Source of the DNA: Lineus longissimus
Lineage: Eukaryota; Nemertea; Pilidiophora; Heteronemertea; Lineidae
DNA length: 64,000 nucleotides
Direction of reading: 5' to 3'
Assembly (NCBI RefSeq): GCF_910592395.1
Contig: NC_088326.1
Span: 6,515,001-6,579,000 of the forward strand
Part shown: positions 1-12,917 of the stretch, piece by piece
Layout: the number at the start of each line of letters is the position of its first letter
Position numbering within the stretch: position 1 is the stretch's first letter
Notes under the pieces: model-generated
Seen by the model: the letters and a program-made list of their open reading frames with translations, nothing else
Told to the model about the DNA's origin: nothing
Database searches by the model: none
Program-made: the position numbers and the translations under genes

Positions 1-560
1 TACATGATTGTCACATGCGTGAAATATATTGTCATGGATGGGCATTGGGAACGAAAAGAATTGCTGTTATCAGCTGCATTGGTAGCGATTGCTTTAGCTG
101 ATTTTCAGAAACTGACAGGAGTGAGAATGTTGATATAGTGTTGAAAAAATATTTTTATAACATACATTGCATTCAAATAACACTAAGAAGTAGACGAGTA
201 CTAATTTCGCACACTTGAAAATATATGGACATTGACTGTCACTGGTAGTGGTAGTAGAGTAATTACATGCCATCAGCAGCACTAATTCAGACAGTTTTCG
301 CTGTGCTTCAGTAACTGATTGGAATGACTAAGTTTGATTGTGCTGAAATGATACATAATAACGTACATTGCATAAACAAAATGATTACAAGATTTGTACT
401 GTCTTAAAATATATGGACAGGGACAGTCACTGGAAGTTTGACATGCCATCAGTTGCACTGCTCCCGACAGTTTTCACTGTGCTTCAGTAACTGACTGGAA
501 TGACTAAGTTTGATTGTTCTGTATTTGCCTCCATTTGGATTTTGTGAACAAAAGTTACTA
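1..560. repeat. Local tandem duplication, ~190-bp unit, two diverged copies
   Basis: A unit at about 157-345 recurs at about 358-517. Shared landmarks in order are ACATACATTGCAT/ACGTACATTGCAT, AAATATATGGACA, GTCACTGG, ACATGCCATCAG, GACAGTTTTC, CTGTGCTTCAGTAACTGA and GGAATGACTAAGTTTGATTG. The copies differ by substitutions and small indels, so the duplication is not recent. No reading frame is conserved between them and I see no gene here. Confidence 0.7.
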
Positions 561-3465
561 ACCTTGTGTAATTGAAGTGTCGAATTCGCCTTGGTCGAAA
601 TGATAATACAGTAAATAAATCTATTGAATGTTGCTGAAAAGAAAACATTTACTACGTTAGAAGCCATATACATGATAACACCACCACCACCATTATCAAT
701 ATCATCACAAGTCAACTGGGGAATTTGTGTGATATTTGTTCAAAACTTGCGTATATGGTATTTGCAGGTCTATTGTATTGTAACATATTTTTCACTTTCA
801 AAATTAACTTTTTTACTAGAAATTATGAATCAATACTAACCGTAAGAAGCGTATGAAATTACAGAAGGCCTTCGTCGAAAAATGTAATGTACTTGAACTC
901 ATTCGTGTCATTAAACCTGAAAGCAGCACAGCATAACAGTGAAATTACCGTGACATCAATGGATGTCAAACTAACGTAGTGACGTGAATTTGAATTCGAA
1001 GTGCACAATTTCACAATTAAGGTTTTGAACACATTGAGAACTGAAAAACTTCATACAAATGCTTTCACACCAATGATATGATTGTGGCGCTCCTGATGAG
1101 GTATCGCCCTCTGCTAAGCAGCTTTGGTCGTAACCAGGGTAAATGTTTTTTTCAAGTGATATGAGCGATGCAATACCTTAGTTACCACCAGCGCCACGTA
1201 GCAGTCAATGAAGTTGTGCTGGTACCCCATTAACGTCATGCTTCAAATTTGAAGAAATTAATATTACCTTCATCAAGTACGTAATATTACACCAGGCCTT
1301 TGTCGAAAATGTAGATCTCGAAGTCTAACTGTAATGAAAGAAAACATCAATGTGACAATATGGTCTACTATTTATGAGGGGGAGAACGGGTATTTTCGGG
1401 ACACTGGGATGGGCCGAAAATAACTGTCGGGATTCGGGATAGACACCCTTATTTTAGCGGGATTCGAGACAAGCCGTGTTTTGCGTCACGATTCGGCTAA
1501 AATTGCATATTGGGAAACGGGATAAGCCTTTTTTCCTAACGGGACGTCGAGACAGTTACCACCCCCCCCCTTCCCCGTTCCCACCCTCATGACATGTAGC
1601 ATTGATTGTATTGTAGGCCTATTGTTACTCACAATCTATTTTTTTGTAATTGATACTGGTAGTATCAATGTGAAATATGCCACACGTTGGGAGCATGCAA
1701 GGCCTAGTACAATACACCATCATCACAATCAAATATTTCAATAATACACTGTCAACGAGAGTGAATGTTCAACCATCAATCACGTGCATTGTAGTGTAGC
1801 CTACTAGACCGGCAGCCCAGGGCCCTCGGGTTAGTTGAACTAGGTACATCCCCCATGACGGCTTGCGCCCCGCTGACACGACGAGCACATGGCTGAGCCA
1901 ATCCATCGCCTATACACTACTTTACAAAAATCGACACCTACTGAAACTTTCACTAATTATTCTCGGAAATGTACTTTATCGTTACATCAATAAATGCACA
2001 TTCGAATTTCAAAACTACCACTTATTTTTGCCGTGAAACTGACCTGAGTTATCGAAACACCGTCACTACGAAAAGAGGAAGAAGCAGGTCCGCATTTATC
2101 GAAATATTGCTAAATATAATTGTCAAAATGTCGACCAAATTACCAATTAAATCACAATAAACTTATCAAATGTTCACTCATGCCTTTGGGTCAAAAAATA
2201 CTGATTTTTCAATCATTCTCAATTTTACAAATCACCAATCACAAAAAGAAATAATGATGCAATTACCCAAAATAGATGAGATTTGACCACTGGTATAATT
2301 CCGCCATCTTGGATATCGGCATCGTCACCACCACTTCAAATTCTAAAGTCTTATTCAGGCCTAATATGTGTCACCTGCTGTGGTAAACTGGCTTGTTTTA
2401 TCAATAAACAAAATATGATCTTTGTAAATAAAATCGGAGATCTTCTGGTGTGTTTTTATGTGAATTTATTACGAACTATCAATGCAGCGCAGGGCAGCCA
2501 TCGTGTTCTCATGCGTAGTGGCGATGCGATAGCCATCCGCAGCACTGCTTTTCAAGATGGTGGCAATTGCCCAGTGCTAGAGGCGTTGTAAGGAAAATTG
2601 AGAACAGGCCCCTAATGAATGAACTCTCAACGATATCGATATATTTTCGTAATTCCAGCACAACTGTTCAACAATGAACGTCCACCGACAATCCCACTTA
2701 ACGAATATTAATATCAATTCATATTATGTATCTTAAAACGCTTTTATTTCATTTTGAAAAGAGTTATCGAGTGAACGATGACCTCCTACCGTACCCTAGA
2801 AATAAACAGCCAAAATGACCACAAAAACACCTTTTTAGAAAAAAACAGCGATTTTTCGAAATAAATGTCATCAGAGACGAAACTAGACACTAATTTAGCT
2901 AGGTATGCACAGTAATAGTACCTGAAGTGATCGATTTCAAGGAGAAAATACACTGAAAACAACTTTTCAGGAACAGAAATAAGATCACATTGTGAATAAT
3001 AGAACTAACAAATCATAGCCATTAAACAGCATAGTTAAGGTGTATAAGTAATTTTTTTCTGGGATGTATGTTAAAAAACTTTTTTTCGACCCTCAAAATT
3101 TGTATAGGTGGCGCCACCCATTTTTTGGGGGGTCGCGACATGTCGCGACTCATTTTTCATATGATCCAGCCTAATTTCTTTATTTCTCCATCGAATTTAT
3201 TGAAATTTTCAGCAAAAATCAGTATCTATAGGTCAAGTTACATGAGCAGAATGGTTTATTTTTGATTTTTCTTGAGTAATTAATGAAAATAAAGCTTCAA
3301 AAATTTTCTTGACCCCCTCCAGAAAACCCCCCCCCCCTACACCTCTTGAGGTCATAATTTAAAAAAATCAATTTCGCTCATGTAATTTGCAGCAATGTTA
3401 TAAACATTTTGACACATACTGAGCCCATTTCTAACAACATTTAAATTCTGTGGAGTAGATTGAAT
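561..3465. other. No recognisable gene; AT-rich intergenic sequence
   Basis: I find no protein family, RNA gene or well-formed splice structure here. The reading frames present are short and lack codon character. A GGGA/CGGGATTCGGG-rich patch at 1375-1570 ends in a poly-C run; a weaker relative of it lies at 15280-15350. A phrase like GGCCTTCGTCGAAAA at about 867 recurs with changes at about 1296. Confidence 0.55.
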
Positions 3466-3670
3466 TTTTTTTTTTAATTTTTTTTTTTTTTATAAACATT
3501 TATTAACTCAAACAAAAGAGCCTACAAAATCCCGGCTCTAGGATTTACATAAGTGTATTATTTTCCTTCTTTTTGGTAGGGATCAGAACTCTACCAATAT
3601 TTTACAGTCCTCAATCTTAAGAAAGTCATTAATATAGGTATGCTCAAAATCTGGTAATGTTTCCCTTCTA

Positions 3671-6600
3671 TCATATACCCAAAACAAAGCCTGTAGGTGA
3701 CTTTTCAGTAGAAATTTGAAATTTAGTTGAGCAGAGCAGATCAACTTTTAACTCATTATATTTAACACTGTTTCTTAGATCCCAAATAACCTTTCTGCAT
3801 ATGCCAAGAATGTAAAAGAATTTCTTATCTAATACATTGTACCAGTTAATTTTCAGATCCTGGTGTATGAGGTTTTGTGTATCAATTCCAAATAATGTGC
3901 ATACCCAGATAACAAAAGTTTTCACATTTATACAATTTTTGAACAAATGCACCAAAGTTTCTTCTTCATTACTACAGAACGGGCAAAGGACGTTTTCATT
4001 ATCAAACCACAACGACTTGTGCCCATGTGCCACGGAACCGATGACCGTGGCACACATCCTGACAAGATGTGCGAGATTGGCAGCTCTGAGAAAAGACATC
4101 TGGCCAGAAGGTACCAGCCTACAAGACCAGCTCTATGGAGACCTCCAACAGCTGCGAAACACCATAGAATACATCAGAAGATCAGACTTGACTGTCTAGA
4201 GCGAACGAGAAGAAGAAGATTATCAAACCATAATTTCAGTTTATCTCCCAATGGTAGAGCCTGATGGTATGACTTCCATAGAAGTTGTTTTATTTTCCTA
4301 TCCAAATCTGATTCTTTTAACATTTTCCACCAGTTTTTATCGTCTCCACATATCTCATCATATGTTCCAATCTTTTTTTCCATGTATTTTTTATACAGTG
4401 CTTTACAGTTCAAACTATAGCATTCATTCCAATACCAGGTTTCTAAGTAATTTATATGGACAAAATCCTTTTCGGCGTCCAAACTCTGCCTAATGGTGGT
4501 TACATTAAAAATTCCTTTGTTTATGCCTGTTTTTATTTTCCTATACTCCTCCTCAAGACCCCTCGGGTTTCTTTGGAAAAAGATTGGGAATTTGTTTTTT
4601 ATCTCCTGAAAATTGATCCAAGAGTTTGACTCTTTATCCCATATATCATTTACTTTCAAAATTCCTGATTGGATCCAAGTAGCATTGTACAGTGAGTTGA
4701 TACCATATCTAATGTCCGGATTCAGCCAGATGTATTCTTCGAGTACTGTTTCAAGATGGCTGGGTATTATTCTTTTTATTTCTATGAATCTCCATGTTTC
4801 TAGAGTATCAACATAGAGTTTGGGGACATTATCATTTTTAACATTCTTGAGTAGAATTGTTATGACCTGCAAGGTCTTGAAACCTTTGTCAAAATTCTTC
4901 ACGTAGAATGCACCAAGTTAGTCGCATCATTTTCCTTCTGATTTTTTAGTATGCGTAAAAGCCACTTTAACTTTAAGCATTTACATTGTGCTTCTATGTC
5001 AGTCATCCCTAAACCACCACAGTCCACAGGGGTGTAACATTTATTCCGATTTACTTGTCTTTTTTTCCCCCATATGAACTCCCATATAGCTTTCTTAATT
5101 TCTTCTAATATGTTGGTAGGTGGTGCTGTCACTGTTGCCACATACCACAGTTTAGATAGCGCAAGAGATTTTACAATTTGGGTTTTACCGTAGACTGTGA
5201 GATCTCTGTGAGACCAAAGGTTTAGAATATTTTTGACCTTCTTGATGATTGGTTCCCAATTTTCCTTACTCATATCTTCATTGCCAACCCATACTCCTAC
5301 CATTTTTAGCTTTTCTTCTGTACTCAGGCCTAATTCTTCAATGAATCTGTTTGACCCTTTCAATTCCCTACAAAGTAAAACCTTGGTCTTATCTTTATTT
5401 AATTTAGATTTTGTTGCTTTACTGTACAGATCTAACAATTTTAGTAACTCTTTGACTGATACTATATCACGTAGGAAAAGGTTAGTATCATCTGCATAAG
5501 CCTTTACTTTAGACTCTGTACCATCAGGCATTATGAGTCCTTTAATACGATTATTTTTCTTTATGGCCAATGCTAAAGTTTCCGCCACTATCACATAGAG
5601 TATTGGTGATAAAGGACAGCTTTGTCTTACTCCTCGTGTGAGTCTGAACGTCTCAGACATGAATCCGTTTGTATTTATTTTACTTGTGGTATTCTCATAA
5701 ATTACTTTTATCCAATTAATCAGATTATCACCAAATCCAAATTTTTTGAGACACCGGGCTAGGAAATTTCTGTTTACTCTATCAAAGGCTTTGCTCTGAT
5801 CAATGCTTATCATTGCTAAAGGTTTTTTTTAATTTGTTTGCAAAGAAAACTGCATCTTGTGCAAAAATTATGTTATCAAATATTGACCGGCCAGGAACTC
5901 CACACGTTTGGTCTTTTGCAATTATCGTATCAACTACTTTCCTAATTCTGTTTGCGATGCATTTAGTAAGAATTTTATAATCTACGTTAAGGAGTGACAT
6001 TGGTCTCCAATTTTTAATATCTTCTCGGTCACCGTTCTTATATAGGAGAGTTATAATTCTTCACTTTGACTTTCCGATAAATTCCCACAAATGGCCGCAT
6101 TGTTAAATACTGTTTGTAGATCATCTTTTAAGATATCCCAAAAGCAACTATAGAACTCTTTGGACAGCCCATCGCTCCCAGGTGCTTTATTATTTTTTGA
6201 AAGACCCCAGAGCTTTATCCATTTCTTCAATTGTGATGTTTCCTTCACAGCTAGTTTTTGCTTGATTGTTTAAACTTTCCTTGATACAATTTAGCAACAT
6301 ATCTTGTGCGTCTCTATCGACTGGGCCTTCCTTATATAATTCTTGATAAAAGTCCACCTGGGTATCTAAAATCTCCTCAATTTCAGATGTTACTTACTGT
6401 TCCATCCTTTCTTTTAATGCTGGTAACGGTTTTATTTTTTCCTTTATAATTTTCTAATTTAAGGAAGAACTTGGATGATTTTTCCCCTTCTTCATACCAA
6501 TCTACCCTACTTCTTTTAATACCCTCCAACCGTTTATTTTCCATAGTTCCTATAATCCCTTTGATGTGTTCTAGTCTTTGGGCTTTTTCACACGATGGTT

Positions 6601-7654
6601 TTTTGTCATATTCCCCCAACATAATCTCTAATTGATTTGACAGGTTTTTATGTATAGAGTTTCTAACTCTACTTAACTCTTTACTTCTCCGGACTGACAG
6701 TTTTTTTTAATTTTCTCTTTACCTACATCCCACCATTTTAAGACATCTTCTCCTGCCCATGGTTTAAATTGTCTATGTTGAGCCCACAACTCTTTTACTT
6801 TATTTTTGAACTGTTTGTCATTCAATAATGAATTATTGAATTTCCAGATTCCTTTTCCTCTTTTAACTTTTGATAAAGAAAGAAGCCTAACGACCACTGG
6901 AAGGTGGTCCGACAAAATACTTGGCAGAATATTGCATTTGCCCACATTGGCCACTAAAGAATTTTGTATAAGCCATCTATCTAGCCGACAGGCGACATTT
7001 CTATGTTCATTACGCCTGTCAATTTGTCTCCATGTGTATTGCCTTTTTTCTGGATTTATCTTCCTCCAACAATCAGTTAAACCGTACTTGGCCATTATGG
7101 TGAGTAGTTGTTGACTTGATTTGTCCTTACATAACTCGAAAGGACTTGATTTATCCTTCTGGTCAGTAACACAGTTAAAATCACCTGTCAAAATTAAGTT
7201 GAAATCACCATCTATCTTATTTAATTTGGCATCTAAGTCTTTGCTTAGTTTTTCAAAGTATATTAATCTTTCTTTTACACTGTCCGCTGGGGCATAGATA
7301 TTGACCACTATTGACTTTTTAAATTCCTCACAGCCCATTGCTAAGTCGGCAATGATCGCCCTACCATCATGTAAGAGTAATGCTTCATTAACTATAAATT
7401 CCTCGGACTTTTTAATCAAAACAGCTGTTCCCCCTCTTCTCGAGGTATTGCCATTCCAGAAACAATCAAAGCTACTCATCTCAGTACTCCACTTATCAAT
7501 AATGGAGGCATCACTATGTGTCTCCTGTAAACACATTACTTGGCAAATTGACGATTTTTTTAACATCAAAAACCTTTGTACGTTTTTTTGTATCTCTTAG
7601 GCCTCGCACATTATACGTAAGAAGCCCAATATTATCACTATCAATGCTTGCCAT
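3671..7654 (-). pseudogene. LINE ORF2: AP-endonuclease + reverse transcriptase + C-terminal zinc finger
   Basis: In the family this protein nicks the target and reverse-transcribes the element RNA. I chose the ATG at 7652-7654 because the frame after it reads a typical endonuclease opening (N-VRGL) that runs, after one frameshift near 7565, into CLQETH (about 7530), RRGGTAV, TGDFN (about 7180) and SDHLP (about 6915). A linker covers about 6620-6250. RT motifs follow: IDQSKAFDRV (about 5800), a variant QSCPLSPILY box (about 5620) and the catalytic YADD (about 5495). The C-terminal CPFC-H-C finger sits near 3985. Breaks occur around 6660, 6380, 6250, 6050 and 5810, and a foreign 0.2-kb insert lies at 4010-4218 inside a repeated LWFDN peptide. 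Not functional. Confidence 0.88.
4010..4218 (+). mobile_element. 3' fragment of a second LINE inserted in the Tx1-like ORF2
   Basis: On the plus strand the insert encodes the last ~60 residues of a LINE ORF2: a Cys/His stretch ending in TVAHILTRC, then ALRKDIWPEG and a stop at about 4199, followed by a short AGAAGAAGAAG tail. The 12-bp string ATTATCAAACCA occurs on both sides (3998-4009 and 4219-4230) and is the target-site duplication. The host peptide LWFDN is accordingly encoded on both flanks. This is a textbook 5'-truncated insertion by target-primed reverse transcription; the donor family (RTE/Jockey/CR1-like tail) is not certain. Confidence 0.85.
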
Positions 7655-7943
7655 GGTACTGACTTGACTCTAACACTATATCATGCATCACTCTGAGTAT
7701 AAACATTGTGAATATAAAAATTATGAAAACGGTTATAAAATTTGACATACAAAACAAATAACATATTTACATCCGAGTATTCGATCATACATGTACGGTA
7801 AGTCCTATTTGGATCGAAAAAGTCTATAATAGTCTGACATACAAAACAGATAACATATCTACATCCGAGTACTCGATCATTAGTCCTATTTGGATCGAAA
7901 AAGTCTAAGTGTTTAGATACACTGCACTATAATAGTCTGTTCA

Positions 7944-8875
7944 TTATTTCTTAGTCTTTATCTTTTTGTTTTGTTTTTTACTTGGTGTACTATGACTATG
8001 ACTAGATGGATCCATCAAAAGGCTTATAGTGTCCTCCAGGGTTCGGATTCGCTTTCGATTTTCGGAATCTTGGTCCATTTCCTCCTCCGTTGTTTTTGTA
8101 TTCGTTTTTGCACTGGTCAATGGTTTCGTTTTTGCACTGGTCAATGGTTTATCCTCCTTGACCACTCCGGTTTGTTCTTTCGATTTTGCATCCGTTTCGT
8201 TTACTAATTCTCGTTTGTTTTTGTTTCCCGATACAGGTTCGTCAGTTTTAGCTGTTGCTGCTGAAGGGCCCTGGTGGTTTCCGGACTCTCTACAATGTCT
8301 TTTTAGATGACCTTTCCTACCGCAGATAAAACATTCCTGTGCCTGAGGGCATTCCGGTCCCTTGTGCCCCATCTGCTTGCAAATGTAGCAGGGACGGGGG
8401 TTGGGACATTTATTTGTGAAGTGAGATACAGACTTACATTTTTTGCATGGTTCGCGTTGCCCATCATAGTCTATTTTGATCTATACACCTCTCGCTACTT
8501 GTAATGTTTTGGGGATGTTCGCAGTGATACACATCTTTACCTCTATTTTCCCATTTAGAATTTTTGTTCCTTCATGACACTTACGTTCAATGTTCTTTAT
8601 TTCTCCAAATTGAGACAGTAATCTACAAACTAACTCGTTGCTTACTTGGCATGGAACGTCAGTTATGCACACTGATTTGATTGATCTGGTGTTTTGGTGT
8701 ATATCATAGCAGGGTACAACCTCGTCTCCAAGTTGTATCCCTTTTTCGAGTAAGTCCTTGAAAGTATTTTCATTGTTTAGCGTTACTATCCGAAAACCGT
8801 TTGGACGCTTCACCAGCTGCACAATGTTTTCCCTGTCCTCTATTGCAACAATCAAATCTGATGCGGATACCCATG
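7944..8875 (-). pseudogene. LINE ORF1: RRM-like region + three CCHC zinc knuckles
   Basis: This is the nucleic-acid-binding protein of the LINE, upstream of ORF2 on the same strand. About 8870-8490 encodes an RRM/gag-like segment. About 8450-8300 encodes three zinc knuckles in a row: CKKCKSVSHFTNKC, CYICKQMGHKGPEC and CFICGRKGHLKRHC, each with the C-x2-C-x4-H-x4-C spacing. A Lys/Thr/Ser-rich hydrophilic tail ends near 7944. An in-frame TAG lies between the RRM-like part and the first knuckle (near 8483), and an in-frame TGA at about 8877 separates it from the SGNH segment upstream. It is therefore broken. Three knuckles behind an RRM-like part is the arrangement I know from Tx1-type ORF1. Confidence 0.82.
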
Positions 8876-8879
8876 CGTT

Positions 8880-9094
8880 TCACGGTCTACACTTTAACGT
8901 ATTTTGCAGCTGAAGTTCATCAATGCATGGAGAACCCTCACCTTTTGGGGAGGATCCCCAACTCTTAACAAGTCTACGTGTACCTATATTCCTATCTATG
9001 TGAATTGTGTCCTCATAGACAGCATCGTCAACTTCTCCATTTTTAAGAGTAAAAGCAGACTCATTTTCGAGAAATAGCACTTTGTTCTGTTCAC
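8880..9094 (-). pseudogene. SGNH-hydrolase-like domain, C-terminal piece
   Basis: This frame carries the last conserved block of an SGNH/GDSL-type fold, with the Asp/His region appearing as YEDTIHIDRNIGTRRLV (compare the usual DGxHLNxxGTxxL). Read backwards across the insertion 9098-13046 it joins in frame with the piece at 13050-13302, sharing one copy of the ATA target duplication. It ends at an in-frame TGA (about 8877) directly before the RRM-like part of the LINE ORF1. It could be the N-terminal domain of that ORF1 or a separate upstream ORF. Confidence 0.72.
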
Positions 9095-9097
9095 ATA

Positions 9098-9231
9098 TAG
9101 TCCAGTCAATCTAGCTAAATTCTCACCAAACCCACCACTAATTGCAACAGAAACGAAACCTGTTGAAATGTGTTCATGTTCCTACCCTTGATAATATATC
9201 AAAAGTCCCATGAAGCATTTGGAGTGGAACA
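9098..9231. repeat. Left terminal inverted repeat of the nuclease-like element
   Basis: It begins TAGTCCAGTCAATCTA right after the ATA target duplication and ends near TTGGAGTGGAAC. It pairs with 12918-13046 with scattered mismatches and a few small gaps. Divergence between the two arms indicates an old insertion. Confidence 0.78.
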
Positions 9232-9615
9232 TTTTCTTTTTCGCAGTCGAAGATAGCATCATATAATCAATATTTTCGAAAGGTGTAGTATAAAAATGGC
9301 TGTTTCTCTGCCTGTGGTAAGGCTATCATCAAACTTCTGGTGTCTATACCTATGTTTATAGGGTCTATCCTCCACATGCAAGGGTTGTTTAAATGATGTA
9401 GGGGTTCCTTATGCCATTTGTGAGGGTTACCCTTCCCCTAAACCCCCTCATAGCGAAGTCCCGGAATTTTTGTGAAAACAAAAAAAATCAACAATTACAA
9501 TGATTGCTCCCTATTCGTCTGCATCAATAGATGACACCACTTTACAATGAATAGATTTCTGATTAGACAATATAATGATTGTCAAGATTTTAGCAGTTTC
9601 GCCAAATAATGTTAT

Positions 9616-12321
9616 ATGCAGATGGTTCACAAGGGGAACCACCCAGCCCAGGCATCAGTGATGTTTCTCCCAATGATTGACATGAATCCCAGCGACATGA
9701 CGTGTGTGAATACAACCCTTCATTTTGTTGCAGAACATGCCAGGCGTTATAGGGTAACACCAGCGCTTACTTTCGACCAGCCTTTATGGTGGAAGGCAAT
9801 GTCGATTGTTGAAGGTGCTCAAGAGGACAGTCCTCTGCATTCATTCATAAGACTAGGTGGGTTTCACACTCAGATGAGCTTCCTTGGTAGCATAGAACAC
9901 CTAATGTCTGGATCAGGTCTTCAGGATATTCTTGAAGTGATCTTTGCAGGAAACACAGTTTCTCACATAATCAGTTGAAAAGCTGTTGCGCGGGCCATCC
10001 GTGGTCACTTTCTTCTTGATTCAGTACTTCACTCACTTCTCCTGAGCAACATGTTTGACACAAAGTTGCATCCATCGAGTGACATTATTCCACAGGAGCT
10101 GGAAGTGATAGCGGACCTCAACCATGACCTGTGTTATGGCAATGCTACCCTGCTTGAAGTCGAATCTTCTGCTGATTTACAGACCCTACAAACGCAACTT
10201 GATACATATACAGCATCTCTCGAGTCAAAATCCAGCGCTCAACTATGGTTGAGCTAAATGGAAATGATAAACATCTTGATGGCTTTCATACGATCGGAAA
10301 GAACCGGAGATTGGGCGCTCAACCTCATAACACTACAAGAGAGATGCTACCATACTTGGCAGCAACTGATCATAACCTTTATACCAAATCCTTGTATGTG
10401 TACCTGGAGAAGATGATCAAGTTGGCAGACACCCATCCCAATGTTCACAGACAATTTACCCAGGGGCTGCATGTCGTCAGGAGGAGCGATCGGTTTTGGG
10501 CCGGGTTGTCTACCGACCTTATCATAGAGCAGGTGCTTATGAGGAGCCTGAAGACAAGTGGTGGACTCACGAGAGGGTATGACTGAAACCCAGCGACTTG
10601 TTTGGTGTGTCTCAAGACCAGCCTGCGCAGAGATGAACATTGCAATGCAGGAGCTAACATCAGTCAGCTACGAGACAAGTGAACAGCATAAGGACATGTC
10701 TCAAGCTCGACAAACAATGAACGCTGCTGATTCGGAGAAACTGATGGCCTTCATTGATTGGAGGTCGCCATTTGACACTGACTCCTCACTTCAAAATATA
10801 GTCAGTGGCATCGCAGCTGGACCAAAGGTTAACGTCGATCATGCAAAGGAGATTGGAGAGGCGATTGTTAATGGGATGGTCGGACAACCTGTGCTGAAGC
10901 ATTCTTTTAAGAGAAAAGCACAAGCTGTAACTTTTGACTCAAAGACTCAAAATAGGCGAAGACGAAGTTCAGATCGATCCTCTGCTTCTATTCCAAAGGC
11001 TTATCATCTGTGGAACGCAGACAGACAATCTGCCTAATGCTCTAACCTACGAACTCTGCCACTACCTCCCAGCATTGTTTGAATCTAAGGAAAAACTCCT
11101 AAAAGCTGTGAAACCACAACTAGCTGACGCTATCTGGTCTGAAATATCACAAGAACCATCACCAAGTCGGGACTTCAAATACATACTTGATGGAGGTGCC
11201 CTTCTTCATCGCATTCCATGGCAAGTTGGTGACACATATGGCAAGATACTACAAGACTACAACAAGTATGTGAAAAAGCATTATGGTCGGGCAGTTGTCG
11301 TAGGACAGCACACATCAGCGCCGAGCGGGATGTGAGGGCCGCAAAGTGACGTTCAATTCTTCCATGAAATTGCAACTGAAGAAGGCTGACTTTCTTTCCA
11401 ACCAAGAGAACAAGCAACGATTCCTTGATCTTTTGGGAGACACACTGGCTACGAGTGGATGTGAAATAGTCCATGCAGCAGGGGATGCGGATGTCATGAT
11501 TGTCCAAGCAGCAGTGAATGTTTCCGAAACCTGTGAAGCAGTGCTAGTGGAAGATGATACAGACTTGCTTGTTCTCCTTATTCATCTTGGTGATGGAAAC
11601 AAGCACAACATCTACTTCCGACCTGAACCAAAGAAAGGAGCGGCACTGAGGTGCATAGGGATTTACTCTATCAGACAGAAACTTGGAGAATGCATCTGTG
11701 AGAATATACTTTTTGCACATGCGTTCCTGGGATGCGACAGAACATCCAGGTTGTTTGGTATCGGAAAATCAGCTGGCTTAAAATTGTTAAAAGAAAACGA
11801 AACATTTCGTGCACAAGCCAAAGTTTTCAGAAATGCCAGGTCTTCCAAGGATCTTGTTATTGAAGCTGGAGAGAAAGCCATGACGATCGTACAGAAAGGA
11901 AAGCAGCATGACCACCTTAATACCATGAGACACCAGCGCTACCAGGAACTTGTCACCACCAGCAAAACAGCTGTCCATCCCAAACAGTTACCCCCAACAT
12001 CTGCAGCAACGAAATACCACAGCCTCAGAGTCTTTCATCGGGTTCAAGAGTGGCAGGGTAATACGCTTGATGCTGTAGATTGGGGCTGGAAGATATCGGA
12101 AGGGAGACTAAAACCAGTAATTTCGGACCTTGACCCAATCACTTCTCCTGCTTGTGCGATGTACCTGCAAGACAGGTTGTGGGACGCTACGCTGTGGCTG
12201 TCGCCGAAGTATGCCGCCACAGGAATGTACCACTGCATGTTCCGGATGTAGAGGAATTTGTCAAAACATGTCAAATAATGACTTGGACGATAAGGAAGAC
12301 AGTGGCAATGAAATAATGTGA
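9616..12321 (+). pseudogene. Decayed gene: XPG/PIN-nuclease-like core with a CRC-like Cys-rich tail
   Basis: I recognise this as a large uncharacterised protein family that is multi-copy in many invertebrates; its function is unknown to me. N-terminal blocks: VMFLPMIDMNP (about 9660), TFDQPLWWKA (about 9775) and LGGFHTQMSFLGSIEHLM (about 9855). Around 11460-11790 are HAAGDADVMIV, LVEDDTDLLVLL and HAFLGCDRTSRLFGIGK, whose paired acidic residues and following G-K helix resemble an XPG/FEN1- or PIN-type active site. The tail (about 12145-12270) has eight or more Cys in CTCKTGC...RCGC...CSGCRG order, like a tesmin/CRC metal-binding motif. Stops or frameshifts occur at about 9978, 10257, 10580, 11037, 11335 and 12200, and the family's N-terminal part seems missing. 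It lies wholly inside the inverted-repeat element. Confidence 0.72.
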
Positions 12322-12344
12322 TTTCACAAGTTCTTGCAACTATG

Positions 12345-12800
12345 GACCATATTCTGGAGTGTACTTTCGAGGGGGGGGGGGTACACCCTGAATTCGAGTA
12401 AAAGAAAATGCTTAAAGTAACTTTAGGTGCGTCGAAATGAAAGTTTTACCCAAGAAAAATTGGTAAAGATTCTTTGAGCACATTGAATAGCTGAGAATGT
12501 ATGGACATCTGTTATTCTGAGTTGTTACGCAATATGTTTGGGGTAGAGGTACCCCTATATAAGACCTAATGAATCAAGTGTCTGCCCTGTAAATACGTCC
12601 ATGTACAAGACGGTACCAGAAAACATGGGTAACGAAACCAAGATTGCTTGGAAATGATGTGTGGTTGTGAGGTTATGTGAATTAGTATCTTTGAGTTCTG
12701 ACGCAACAGGTGTGGGGTAGGGGTACCCATGAATATGTCATAAGGAATAATTCAACACCGATGTAAATACTTCGAAATGAAAGATTACCACAATTCACCC
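12345..12800. repeat. Subterminal ~190-bp repeats, right side of nuclease-like element
   Basis: Two diverged units follow the gene. Each contains a GTCGAAATGAAAG/TTCGAAATGAAAG block, a GAGTT-TGACGCAA-like block, GGGGTAG-GGTACCC and a GTAAATAC-TC block, roughly 180-190 bp apart (about 12430-12610 and 12610-12795). A run of 11 G follows at about 12371. Subterminal repeats are common transposase- or host-binding regions in DNA transposons, but no binding is shown here. Confidence 0.45.
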
Positions 12801-12917
12801 TGAAAAAATGTGTTTCTTCTGTCATTTGTTTCAAAAATGTGCCATGTTATGCCTTTTTCAATATTCTACACTTATGGAAAATGAGTTAAAACTGACCAAC
12901 ATTTTCCAACGAAATTC

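Noticed and set aside
2283-2591. 102-residue plus-strand frame
   Set aside because: No domain, no splice signals, no repeat relatives; length is expected by chance.
11175-12274. Minus-strand frames within the nuclease-like gene
   Set aside because: They are antisense shadows; the recognisable protein motifs are all on the plus strand.
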